Positions 51,890 through 63,691 of a stretch of 64,000 bases of DNA are shown one piece after another (the first letter of the stretch is position 1; each line of letters starts with the position of its first letter). The translations under genes and the position numbers were made by a program. The notes beneath the pieces are model-generated. The model was given only the letters and a program-made list of their open reading frames with translations, searched no databases and was not told the origin of the DNA. Origin of the DNA: Cerioporus squamosus. Lineage: Eukaryota; Basidiomycota; Agaricomycetes; Polyporales; Polyporaceae. Where the stretch lies: the NCBI GenBank assembly GCA_022592435.1, contig JABYQS010000074.1, positions 62,001-126,000 on the forward strand, in the 5' to 3' direction.

Positions 51890-54800
51890 GAAGGAATGCT
51901 TGCATCGCGGATGGCTTCACGCCTAAGTCGCCGAGGATCGCGTCCGCGGTTGGCTGGGTGCATGGCGGCGAGGGGCGCGCGGGGGATGACGCGTCGCAGA
52001 CGCGTGACGTCATGCATGCAGCTCGGCTCTCGGACCTCGCGCGAGGCGCCCACTGTCCGCGTTCGCTCTCGTTCGCTCTCTGCTCTCCCGCTGCGACGGC
52101 CGCGTCCTCTGTCAGTGTCCTCGTGTATGCGGCCTCTGCTGCTTTTCCTTCTCCACGCCCGAGTGCCGCTTGTCGCTTCTCCGCTATACTGGCTCCTCAC
52201 GTCTGCGACCACTCTGCGCTGCGCCGCCCTGGACCGCTTTCTCTTGCCTTCAACGCATACTCTCCATGTTCTCCACCATAAGCGAGGTACGCCCAGCCGT
52301 CCGCCACACTCGACAACTGTGCGCCAGTCTCAGGTGCGCCGTGTCGTCTCCTTTCTACCCCAAGTCAGCGTTTCCCGCCTGCCTCTCTCCCCCCCGTCCT
52401 CATCGCTACCCCCGCTCGCCCGCACAGGCAACTCCTCTAGCCTGCCCCGCGACGCAGGCTCGTCACCGCAGTTGTACGTCTCCTGCGATACGCTCGCCGA
52501 CACAAACCCCATCGTGATACCAACGTGCACGCTCGCACACTTGGATCTGCTCGCGGTCTTCAAGGCCGAGCACGTCCGGCGCAGTATGCCCGCGCATACG
52601 CGATCGCGCCGTACGTCTCTCATTCATTCTGATACATCTCGTACGTATGCTGCCATCGCAGTCCCGCCCTCGTTCCTACCACGCGCTCAACGCCTGAGCG
52701 CTGTACATCGTTATCTGGCAAGACTCGCATACGGAGCCGATGGCCCAGGCCCTCCCCGCGGGGCGACGAGCTATCGTCACAGGTACGTCCTCCGCACTGT
52801 CACCATACAGAGTGCGAGCGGCCCTTCGCCGCTGTACCAAGTGCCGGCAGCCGTCAGCCGGCAGCGAGCCTGTACCAAGTGTGAGCGATAGAGACCTCTG
52901 ACACGCGACGCAAGCGACTCACGTCACAGGATACCGCCCGGAGCACTGTCACCAACGCATGCCAGCTCCGTCGACGGTTCATCGGGAAAGCGCGCAAGGA
53001 TGTACGTACGCACTGGGTTGCCATCCGGTCGACGGTCACGGTGCACTAACCGTCCGTTTCAGCTCCATCACGCGCATGCCTCACAACCCCCGCGCGAGCC
53101 TGTCTACAGCACTTGTGCCTACCCGCTCGCTACTGATGCAAGCGGTCGTCAGCAACATGCTGGACAGACGCACCCCTCTCCGATACACTTCGCATCCCGG
53201 AAACCGCGAAGACACGTCCTGCTGGGATCGCAGCCGGGATGTGGTGCGGGCGACAGAGGTGGGTTCACTTTACTGTCGTGAAGTTGGAGGTGAGTGAAGG
53301 GTCACGAAGAGATCGTCGCGAGCTTACCATCCGGCTGCAAGAGAAGCCTCGACGGCCGGGGGCCATGGCGCAAGTTGCGACGTCAAAGGTGAGTCTGGGC
53401 GAGGAGACGTCGCAGTAGGGCATCGACGGCGACCGAAGGTGAGAAGGGAGAAGGACGAGCAACGAGACTGCGCTGGCCTGTTGCCGTTCGTTGCGTACTA
53501 CTTATACCCCGTGTGTTTAGGGTCGGACGAATGCGATCTTCGTCTCGCTCCTCGTGAGCTCGCTCGGGCACACGGACTTGCAACCTCCGTGCCTGTCGCG
53601 CCGTGTACCAAGTGGGATGGCCCCTCGCAACCGGCCTCCGCATACGCGACTCTACCGTGCGTCCGGCACGCCGTTCGTCTCGGAGCGTCACAGAGGTCGT
53701 GACGGACTGAACGCGTGCGTCGTCTGCGTGCCCCGCGGCCTCTTTCGACGAGCCTCACACCCGCCGAAGCTTGTCTGCAGGCAGTGGGCTGGAACCCACG
53801 CGTTGCAAGAGCCCACATCCGCCCAGGACAGGGTCTTCGTTGCGGGTACCAAGGTCTAGGATCACGACAAGCATGCGCTGGAAACACGGACGCATGCTCG
53901 TAGCGACCCTGACGGTCCTGACCGAGTATCGTGCGTGTTTCGAGGTTCAGCGAGGCGTGCAGCCAAGCATTGGAGCTGATGGTGCTGCGTGCAACCGCTT
54001 CATCTATGAAACTAGGCTGACATGTGCGGCATATCGCATCCCGTCTGAGGTTGTGTAACAAGCGTCCTCGCGCTGGCTTGTTTCGTACCAAGCGGACGGC
54101 TAGTAGTAGGAGGGTCTTCAGGCGTCAGAGACTCGGAGTTGGGAGAGCGCATGGTACATTCTGGCTTCAAGCCTTAGACTTGGACAGCGGCTCACAATTC
54201 GTGTCATGTAGTGTTCCTGTATGTAGATACTGTCTATGAGCAATCAACGTCTGTTGAGCATCGTCTTCTGCGACACTGCGTGATGGACAGGCCTGCAACT
54301 ATGTGCAGGCTCTCGTTGCAGTCCCTGACTAGTGCACATCTGCTCAGGCTGTTCCAGACTCTGATTTCCTCAGGCTCCAATTGGGGTCTCCCTCTCTACT
54401 GTGCTTGCAGCCGGAGTCCACGGGCTCACAGTAATAACTCAGGGCTGACTCAGTTGCTTGCGGCTAAGGCTAGTAGTAGCTATCAACCGATTCTGAGGAG
54501 CTCTACTGCCAAGCTGCGGTGAAACTTCAACTGGTAGCCACCCGCTTAGTAGCCTTGCGCGGTCCGTAGCATTTTGGGTTGCTTAGAAACTCGGCGATCC
54601 GATTCAAGGTCAGACTTCACGTGGCTCCATGCGAGTGGTTAAGCACATGCGTCACCTCGCAACCGGCAGAGCTGCAAGTGATTTCCAGGATTGATGCGAG
54701 ACTCAAGTGTGTCCTAGGGCACAAAGTTTCAGGAACCAGGATTCATGGCAATCACAAAGACGGAGGGACACAGAGTGCTCCAGGCTGATGGATATGTTTC

Positions 54801-55973
54801 ACGGACATATTGCAGATGAGGGCACACGAGCGTACAGGACACTGAACTTGTTCTGTCTATTCCACTGTCGACTACCTACTGACATTGTTGGAGTGAAGTA
54901 CAGAACAGACAGAACTCAAAAGGGATGCCAGATGGACAGGAGACCTCCTAGACACTGCAAACTTGGAGTCCATACGCGGAAACTCGGCCTCGCTGACCCT
55001 GCGAGGTAAGCGGGTATCCAACGCCCGAGCCGACTCGTAGCCTGAGCTTCCCATCACCACGGACCCGGAGTCCGTAACCCCGAAGCAGGAACGCGAACAC
55101 AAGCGACTAGACCTGCCAAGCGAGCATCCAGCGGTGCAGTCGTCGTGCTCCAGTGGCATGCCAACTTGAGCTGGTTAGCGGAGCGTTCAGGAGCTGCGAG
55201 CTGCGACATACTCACCTGTGTGGGCGCGCAACGGACGATGTTCTTGGAGTTCCGATACACGAGAGAGAGGCCCGGGAGAAGCGACTTGAAGTTTGCTGGG
55301 CGAGCACAAACTACTTGCACTATGTAGTGAACACACTCACGGACTCGGAGCCCTCAGGTATCAACCACATCAGTCTCGCGCTGACCAGGACGGCCTGGTA
55401 CAGACATGACGCCGCACAGATTAGCTACCGGGACGGCGGAGGCCGAGAGTCGTACCAGGACAGCATCAGCAACTCGCCGTCATCGAAGCATCAGCGCCGT
55501 GAGTATGCTGCGGCCGAGCTCGGACGACGGCGAGTGCACGAAGGCTCGCTAGAGACCGATAAGCACGCGATGGCAGAATCCGAGCCTCAGCCTCAACGCG
55601 ATCGCAACATGGACCTACATGTTGCATAGGATATAGCGCGAGATTGAAACGGGAGATCAGGGGGGCGTACCAAGGATGCGGAAGCGTTGCGACATGGCAA
55701 CGCGAATGCGCGGTTGCGCAGCTGTTCGAAGATCTCGCGCAGATCGCCCGAGGCTAGATCCGCGTTCAGGTTGTCCGGGACGCAGGCGAGGAGCGCAGGA
55801 ATGCATATGAGACAGGACTCGGCCATGAAGGCGATGTCTCCTCCCCGCCGTCACTACCTGTCTGCATCCACTGCATCTCCGACACTCGTCCGAGCCCCGT
55901 CCAGGGGCCGCTCAACTTCTCGTCGCCGTCGCTGCGCGTGTTCCACCGCCGTAGCAGGGCCCTTGCTCTCGTC
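51890..55973. other. Gene-poor region, 4.1 kb
   Basis: Mostly short frames without recognised domains and many GTACGT donor-like words. Three similar Cys-motif codings occur: RRCTKCRQ near 52830, ACTKCER near 52870 and PCTKWD near 53606, on an identical TGTACCAAGTG core; they could be relics of a zinc-binding exon. A frame at 55153-55629 (PIHEREAREKRLEVCWAST then NYLHYVVNTLTDSEP) looks protein-like but has no assignable family. No complete gene could be built. Confidence 0.35.
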
Positions 55974-56664
55974 ATGGGTGGCTTCCGGCCTGTCGGGGAT
56001 ACCCTCCGAGCAGACTATGCTCGGATGGAGACCAAGCTCCGAGGCGAGCTACGGAAGGAGATGAATGCTGAGCTATGTGAGTACGCCATTCGTCTCAAGC
56101 ACAGTGCCGGCACTCACTTCGTTGGCAGCCTGCCTCGCCGGCCGCGGGGGCGCAAAGATGCGCTGGACCGTGAAGTCGTACTACCTGTATGTCTTCTTGC
56201 GGTACCGCATCCAACTCCGAGGCTGGCCGCGCGAGATTCCCTTCATGAACCTCAGCGACATCACCGGCTGGAGACGCATCTCGCTGCTCTCGAAACGCTG
56301 GAAGACGGGCAAGATGTACTTTGCGCCCGTCTCGGACGCTGCGCTCGAGGCTGCCATGAAAAGCCCCATCAGCGTCGCACCCGGTCCGCTCAACAACGGT
56401 TACGCCATGGATCTCGGCCGCAGCGACATCAAGAAGCGTCGTGCGCTGCCAAAGGACGGGCGGCCGCCTCGGTACGTCCGCAACGGCCCGAAGTCTGCGC
56501 GATTGGTCACGGCGGCAGCGGAGGCGAGGGCGGAGAAGGCGATGGCGGAGGAGCGGGCTGCGATGGAAGTCGAGGAGGAGGAGGAGATCAGCGACGACGA
56601 CTCTGCGTATGTGATGCGACCACTGCCAGTCCTAGGGCCTGTGAAGCGTCTTCGATTCGTTTGA
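55974..56664 (+). CDS. Small agaricomycete-specific protein, GWP-IPF domain
   Basis: Two exons (55974-56076, 56129-56664) with a 52-bp GT-AG intron give 212 aa. The block MRWTVKSYYLYVFLRYRI followed by LRGWPREIPFMNLSDITG and LLSKRWKTGKMYF matches a short conserved domain (M.W..Y....Y.V.L.GWP..IPF.NLS) that I know from many uncharacterised Agaricomycete proteins. The first exon encodes a helical charged stretch (ARMETKLRGELRKEMNAEL). The tail is Ala/Glu-rich, then acidic (EEEEEISDDDS). The function is unknown; such proteins are often near transposons. The splice phases fit, and the intron is of normal size. Confidence 0.6.
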
Positions 56665-58007
56665 TGTTCTGCCGTTGTTTGCTTCCGCGGACTCGGACGG
56701 TGGTGTTACCTTAGCGTCGTATAGTTGCTATTCTCTGTATATTAATCTTCACGCCTCGAACTTCTGGTAATCGGACGGCGTGCTTGATGTGGCCAACGGC
56801 GATGGTGGTGGTGAGAGAGACGGTTGGAACCTGTGAGCCAGATTTGGCAACTCGTCTTCGCATACTACCGAGCGCTTGGAACTTGCCTCCGAACCACCAC
56901 GCCGGCCTCGAGACAGCCATATCTACATCAAGATGGATCTTGCAACCCAGCTCCGATGGTCGCAACTTGGTACCAAATGCGTCGGACTGCCAGACTGACA
57001 GCGCCGCACGGTCTCGAACCCGAGTCGCCGCCCGGGTACTTCAGAAGAGTACGCGACGATGCGTGAGGGTCGAGTCAATCGTGAGTAATCTTCTTCCTGC
57101 ACTGAACCGATGTCGCGCGCAATGTGGCTCTGGCAGTGCCATAGGCATAGGATGGGAGGACTCGTTGCAGCCCTGCCTGCTTCGTGTCCTTCCGACCCAT
57201 GCCCAGGCACTGCTGCTATCCGTCTCCAACCTGCAGCCGATCTAGATGATGGTTACGGAGAGGCCACGGAGCGCGCCGGTAGTACTCATGGCACTACATC
57301 CGTGCATGCACCGCGTAGCGTTGTTTGTTTGGTACGCATGTTCACTGATTCACTTTTTGCGCGCAGCTCACGGACGGCGCGTGTTCCTCTGCTCTCTCTC
57401 CCTCCTCTCCTCCGTCTGTCCGTCCGCTCTCTCTCTCCTCTAGCTGCCGTCCGACACTCCTTCCCTTCTTCTTGGCCAACACCGCCGCGCTCCATCTATC
57501 GTACTCGCGCAACGCAGCAACTTCTACACGGCGATCCGAGGATCTGCACCGACGCTGGCGGCGCCGTCGGTGAAGCTATCTGTCCTGGTACGAGCAGTAT
57601 CCCTTCTACACGGTCGCAGACTGAGCAATACTTTCCTGAGCAGATACTGCGCAGCGGCAAGAAGCGTGGCATAAAACAAGCTCGCTGCCGCAGGCCCTCG
57701 TCTGGGAACGGCACAGCGAAGAAGTGCACGTACTGAGATAGTGTGCTGGCATGCGAAGGGCAGCAGATATGCATTGTGATGCGCTAGGGTGAGTCCCGCG
57801 TGCTCTCGTGCGTCTCCAGCCTTACTCATCAATCCACTGTGGCAGCACGCGAGCGCATCGATGCGCTGTGCAGGAAGAGCAGCCGGAGAGACGGCGATTG
57901 AACACACGGGACAGACAGAGGTCAGCGACAAGCGTCGCGTTCTCCTCTGGTCAGCTAACTACACGCGCTGGAGGATCCAGCACTGGTACAGGCGCGACAC
58001 TCTGCCT
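56665..58007. other. Gene-poor region
   Basis: About 1.3 kb, including a CT-rich stretch at 57395-57440 and no frame with a recognised domain. Confidence 0.35.
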
Positions 58008-59190
58008 CTTCGACCGCGACACCCTTCTCCTCATGACGCAGCAACTCGGTACGTTCCCAGCCGCCCGGAACTCGTCACACGCGGCTCGGCGGACGACTCG
58101 CAATGTCTTCGCCTCGAAGGAGCATTTGGTCCGCTTGTCCCCGCGTCCCTGAGTCATCTGGTACGTTCGTCCAGCAGTACAGGGGCGACGCTGCGCCATC
58201 CCCGACCGCGATACCCTTCTCATGACGGAGCAAATTGGTACGTTCCCAGTCGCCCGGAACTCGTCACACGCGGCTCGGCGGACGACTCGCAATGTCTTCG
58301 CCTCGAAGGAGCATTTGGTCCGCTTGTCCCCGCGTCCCTGAGTCATCTGGTACGTTCTCAATCGCTCGGCGCACCCCTAAACCTGTCTCGCGAAGCTCAC
58401 GACAGCGACGAACTCCCGGACGAGCAGGACAGCTTGGTACGTGCCAACCATGTTGTCCTGATCACCCCTTCTGACCACTTGTAGCTTCGTCTTCGACAGC
58501 ACGAGAAAGAGGATATTTGTCGCCGAGAACTATCCTCGTCGATCTTACCTGGAGCATCAAGGCGCAAGACGCCTGAGTCGCGGGTCTCTTGCAAGCTTCG
58601 TTCGAGTCCGATTCCCGGGCAGATGCTTGAACTCCCACGGCGCGGCAATCGCGATGCCGTTCTCCGCATGACGGAGCAGCTCGGTGTGTTCCCAGCCGTC
58701 CGGAACTCGTCAAACGAGGCTGCACATGAGCTGCTTGCCCGGCGGACGACTTGAAGTTGCAGCGTCTTTGCCTTGTTCGCGCGTCGCGGGGTCCATGGTA
58801 CGTTCTCGATCGCTCTGCGCACTCCGAAACTTGTCTCGCGAAGCTCACTACAGCGACGAACCCCAGGACGAGTTGTACAGCTTGGTACGTGCCAGCTGCG
58901 TCGTCTAGCGCAATTCCGCCCGGGCTGAGCACGAATCGCCGCTTCTGAGGCTTGCTGACGACTTATGGCTTCGTCTTGGACAGGACGAGCAAGAGGATAG
59001 TTCTCGCCATCCTCTCCTTCCCTGCTGACCACCTTGAGCTTTGTCTTCGACAGGAGGGGCAAGAGGATAGTCCTCGACATCCGCTTCTTCCTTGTGGATG
59101 TCACCAGGAGCATGAAGCCCAGGACGCAAGACGTCTGAGTGCGTCTCTTGCAAGCTGCGTTCGAGTCCGAATCCCGGGCAGATGCACGGC
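58008..59190. repeat. Degenerate tandem duplication block
   Basis: A unit containing GGTACGTTCCCAG, CCGGAACTCGTC and GGCGGACGACT occurs at about 58008-58190 and 58201-58370 with near identity, and again, diverged, at about 58640-58800. A second unit (CTTCGTCTTCGACAG through GAGTCCGATTCCCGGGCAG) occurs at about 58480-58627 and 58962-59186. On the minus strand one frame (58361-57951) contains two nearly identical 61-residue repeats. No coding function was recognised. Confidence 0.6.
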
Positions 59191-59400
59191 GCAGAGCACA
59201 GTGTGAGCGGACGCGAGGACGCAAGGCCGGAACACAGGGAAGGGGAAGGGTTGTATTAGCTAGGGGGTAGATACATGACATGTACTGGATAGCCTTGGTG
59301 AATACGACCTGTTCCCGCCCTACAACCGCGAGAATCCATAGCGTGCACACCTGTCAGTGTCCGCAGAGCCTCTCAGAGTCAACTACACGCCGTAGAGTGC

Positions 59401-62077
59401 ATGTGCGTAGAGCTCGGTGCACTGACCTGGTTACCCCAGGTGATGTTGAACTTGTCGCCAACTGACGGTGCAACCAGGTACCTGTTCGCGGTCAGTCGTC
59501 GTCCCACGACACATGTTACGCTCCGCACTCACTTGACCTTGATCTGCGCAGGAGTCGCAGCTGGCCGGCCGGACTCGCCGCCGTCGACGGAGATGCTCAC
59601 AGTGTAATCATTCGCGCCAGAGGGGTCAGTCATGAAGTTGACGAACGCGAGCCTCGCGAGCTTGTCGTTCTCGTAGATCGCATATCCGGGTGTGTAGACG
59701 TTCTGGCCGTTCGCCCCGAGGTCGATGATGCGCGAGTTGTTCGACGACCCGAGCGTCTCCGAGACGGCGAGCACGGAGTAGAAGATCGGGCCGATCGTCC
59801 ACTGGTGGAAGTGGGACTCGTTCGTGGGAGGTGCTGCAGGAACGAGCTTCAGCTTGAGCAACCCGCTCCGAGATATCATGTTGACTTACCGGTGAAGGGC
59901 TGAAGAGGACATTGCGTCAGTCAACCAATGCGATGAGCGATAACGGAGTCCAGACGCACGTTGTAGTACACGTTCTGACCACCGACGTGCAGGAGCGCAT
60001 GGGAGAAGTTGGCCGATGCCATAGTCAAGCCGTAGTCCAGCGCCCACAGGGCGGCACCGAAACTCGTACTGATACCGGGGAAGCCACCGCACGACGCCGA
60101 GTTGGTCTCGAACATAATGAAGGGCTTGCCTGCCGCCTGCGCGATCTGCGAAGAGTTGATGAACTGCCCGATCATGTTCCAGCCGGCGTTGTGGTCGAGG
60201 AACTTGGGGAACTCGGTTTGCGGGTCGATAGGGTCACCGAAACCTTCGTAGAGCGCGGCACAGTTGTCGTCGGGGTAGCTGGGGTTCGTGGGTGAGTCCT
60301 GATGTTTTGCTTCATCCGGACGCGAAACTCACTGCTCGACGGTCACCGCGGCCAGTGCGTCACTGTACGCTTGGATGAACCCCGTATCCCAGACCACTAC
60401 ATGTGGCGTGGTCAGCAGGCGACATGCGAACGGATGAACGGATCGAACGTACTTTCCGGAGTCCAGTCTGCAGAGGCGACACTTGGCCCGAGGAGCAGGT
60501 CAGTGCGAGGGAGGCCCATGGTCTTCATAGCTCCCAAGACGTCTCCGAACTCTCCGAAGTAGTCAAAGGGCCCGTACGTCGCAGGTCGGTGGCCGTGGCT
60601 GGAGAGATACGCCGTAAGTCCTGACAAACACACACGCCCGCAGGCGTTTTGCTCACCGGGCATAGAGATCAGGTTCGTTTCCGACCTGGAGGCCGATCAA
60701 GTTGTCGCCCAATATCTGCTCGCCGTACTGCGCGATCTCAAGTGCCAAGTTCGCGGAATCGTTGAGCGGGACACCGAGGTACCACTTCACGTTGACCAGT
60801 GACGAGATGTTCGAAAGCAGGTACAGGATCTCCGGCGTGTACAGGAGAGCGGGCGTTTGCGTCTAGTTCACGGTTGGGTGAGCCGAACTCCGATTTACTC
60901 CTGGAAGCCAAGTACTTACCGGATTGTTCGTGTCGACCTTCTGCTTCTCGATCGCCTTGCCGTCTTCAAGGCTCATGACCATCCGGGCTTCTTCCTGCGT
61001 GTTACCGCCGACACGTACGTGGATTCGCCCAGCCCGTTCAGCAACGAGGGACATAAGATTCAGGAATGGCGGGTGGATGATTGAACTATGAGGTGCGTGA
61101 GCATAAGTGGCCTTGATGATAATGACCTTGTCGCTTACCCGTTCTGACCAACTGAGACGCGAATCGGAATGTATCAGCGTCAACATCATCTTCATATTGA
61201 AGCGTACAGATTCGAGCTCAAGACTCCCGACGTCCGTTCCCTCGACGTATCAGAAGCGACACTTACTGACTTGGGTGACCACGGACATTTCCACGGAGAA
61301 TCCATAGAAAGCGCCGCTCTGCGGTATTGAGAGACCATTGACATTGATGGCATCGGCAGCCAGCTGGACACCGAACTGGTTCGGCGGTAGGGGATTCGGG
61401 AGCGGTGGGGGATTCAGGACCAGCGTGTCATAGGCGGCCAAAGTGGATGAAGGGAGCGCAGATGTTGCGGTGCCGGTGGACGTGCCTATGGTTTGCTGTT
61501 GCTGTCCTGCCTGCCCGTAGACCGTGATCGCCTGTGCGCCGGCGACGGCGGTGAGTAGAGTGCAAAGGAGAGTGTGGATGGCCATACTGGCACGAACGGG
61601 GGAGGAAAGCTTCCATTTACCCCGCGGATTGCGCGTTTTGTATCTCCTCACAGAGATGAGCCAAGCGAGGATGACGCTCGCCTAGCTACCAGGCGAGCCG
61701 TGCCAAGAACTTCGCCTCGACTTCGCGCGTCGCCGCTCGTCGGCAATACAAAACGTCCCCACTTCGAGCGCGGTTGTGTGGAGCTCCGACAATTTTACCT
61801 ACCCCCGTCGCTGGTCCTGTTGCGGCGGCGACTCAACCTCGATTTGTAGGAGCCTGTAGGAACGCAGCTGTCAGGCTCGTCGTTGCCAAGCGCCTTAGCT
61901 CTCTCGGCCTGCAGTCTACTTGCGAGGAGCATCCTAGGCATGTGTACTGGGCTACTGCTGTCCCTATCAGTCGCCTTGCCTTGATGGAAATGGTGGATAA
62001 GACTTGCCTGGGTAAGTGAAGTGAGTGAACATGGTGAAGCGAGGTCAAGTTCGACATCAGTGGCTGTGACAGCACTA
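59401..62077. repeat. Segmental duplication, unit 2
   Basis: Near-identical direct copy of 49234-51889. The left break is inside the last intron of the GH79 gene; the right break lies about 490 bp upstream of its start codon. Confidence 0.9.
59427..61585 (-). pseudogene. GH79 beta-glucuronidase, copy E, missing its last exon
   Basis: Exons 1-10 match copy D exon by exon with a constant offset of 10167 bp (61585-61267, 61151-61139, 61085-60920, 60862-60657, 60598-60453, 60396-60333, 60278-59960, 59899-59890, 59833-59533, 59481-59427). All reading frames, splice sites and both microexons are intact; one visible change is Pro to His at residue 4. Similarity to D stops at 59401, 26 bp into the last intron, so the final 134-codon exon (end of the beta-sandwich and anchor signal) is absent and nothing like it follows. 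Read-through would give a truncated protein. The catalytic domain itself is complete, so a shorter secreted enzyme is conceivable, but truncation inside the beta-sandwich makes a folded product doubtful. Confidence 0.85.
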
Positions 62078-63691
62078 CCTTCACGGGCGTACCCGCACTA
62101 CGCCATACTTCGGTGGGCTTGAGAACTTCGCTACTCAGCCTAGCATGGACTCTAGATCTTGGCTTTGCTGGTCTGACGGGAATGCGACATACGTTCTACT
62201 CATGGTTCACTTGGAGCCTGAGGTTTTCCTGGCAACACTCCTCTTCATTCATCCACAGGGTCACCAGCTCAGTTCGTCGATGTGCGTACGTTTCTCTCAA
62301 CACACTCAGGGCATCAGGTTCCATGTTGACGAACTCGTAACAGAGTAACCACCATGCAAAGTCGACCTTGGAATCCCGTCCGAGTTGCCCGGACCGCGCT
62401 CGCCAAGGCCGTCGACCATCCAAGAAACTTATGTTAGCTCTTCGTGAACAGCACACGCCGCAACGACATGTGTAGCCTGCTCATAGTATGGCGCTGTTCC
62501 TTGCTATGTACGTACCTACATTCCCCGTCTCTGTGCTGATGTTTCGACCGCCCGCGATGCAAGCGATTGGCAACGCGCCATGTCCCGAACTTCAACATAT
62601 ACATAGTCCGATGATCAACGCGCCAAGTCATGTCTCGAACAACATAATACTGTAAGCACGGTGTATCTTCAACATAAGTATACACTCCTGATTATCTCAC
62701 CGATATCCTGTACAGAATCCCGTCGACTCTGATTCAGAACCTCGTCGCAGCGGACCGACGCTACAGCCAAGGAGGCCACCCACGCGACGATCTTTGCATG
62801 ACACTCGCAAAGGCTCCCGGTCTGCCAGGCAATACTCTGCAGATGAGCAGACCGAAGCCTCAGGTCCGCGAACATTACAGCGTTCGTGAGACGGGGTGCT
62901 CTGAGCCCATCTTGACTCGTCAGCCCCGCGTGGTCCGGAATAGGTACACACTACTATCATGTACTTCGAAGTTATCATGAGCTGAGATGATGAACGCCGA
63001 CGTCCGACAGGCGCGGTGTTCGTCTCAGCATACTTATAAGTACGCCCTGGTTTCCTCATCGTCCCATGCATCAATCCCAGACGTACTGACATCGTGTGGT
63101 CTCAACCGCCAGAAGTGCATCCGGGAGGGGGCCCCGAATGCTCAGTCCGCCTTCGTGGCGCACGTCTACCAAACAGCTCCCGAGACGTGCGCGCCGCGCG
63201 TGCAGTCTCGTCAGCGCGCACGACGTCCTGTCGCTGACAAGGAGCAAACGAAGCGGACATATCAGACGTCGTTTCAAGACCCGGTCTGGCTTCGCCAACA
63301 GGTTGGCCGCCGCCTCGGACGTTGTAGGCTGCAGGTACTACTTATGTCGGCTGCAATGCAAGCAGGGGCCGCCGTCCATGGAAGCTCCACTTCGAGTCCA
63401 AGCGGTTCGACATCGGATACCAACCGGACAGCCTGCGGTCAGTCCCTCGAATGCCGTAAACTTCGTGGTCGGCGGCCGCCCTATGAATGACACCACGCAG
63501 TCTGCACACACCACGGTCGACCTCGTTCGACACGCAGCAACGAAGACGTACTCTTTACAATTCTTTTTGCATTTCGTGATACTGCAACAACACAACAACG
63601 ACCCCCAAGACTAGCGACACAAGCAGGATGATGACAGGACAGGGACAGGAGGGTAAATGATACATCTAAACAGATCCAGCAACCGACGCGT
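62078..63691. other. Gene-free region between GH79-E and eEF1B-gamma
   Basis: About 1.6 kb of short frames on both strands. A minus-strand piece near 62960-63050 (ETNTAPVGRRRSSSQLMITS) resembles a plus-strand piece near 30250-30330 (RRTRTALVVGRRRSVSKLIV), perhaps remnants of one repeat family. No gene was recognised. Confidence 0.35.

Noticed and set aside
51833..52891. Open frame of 352 codons on the plus strand
   Set aside because: It begins with GTG rather than ATG, overlaps the duplicated GH79 upstream region, is dominated by Arg/Ser/Pro/Leu of GC-rich antisense type and has no domain.
57000..57020. GGTTCGAGACC on the minus strand, resembling a tRNA B box
   Set aside because: The flanking bases do not form a T stem and no A box or cloverleaf can be drawn.
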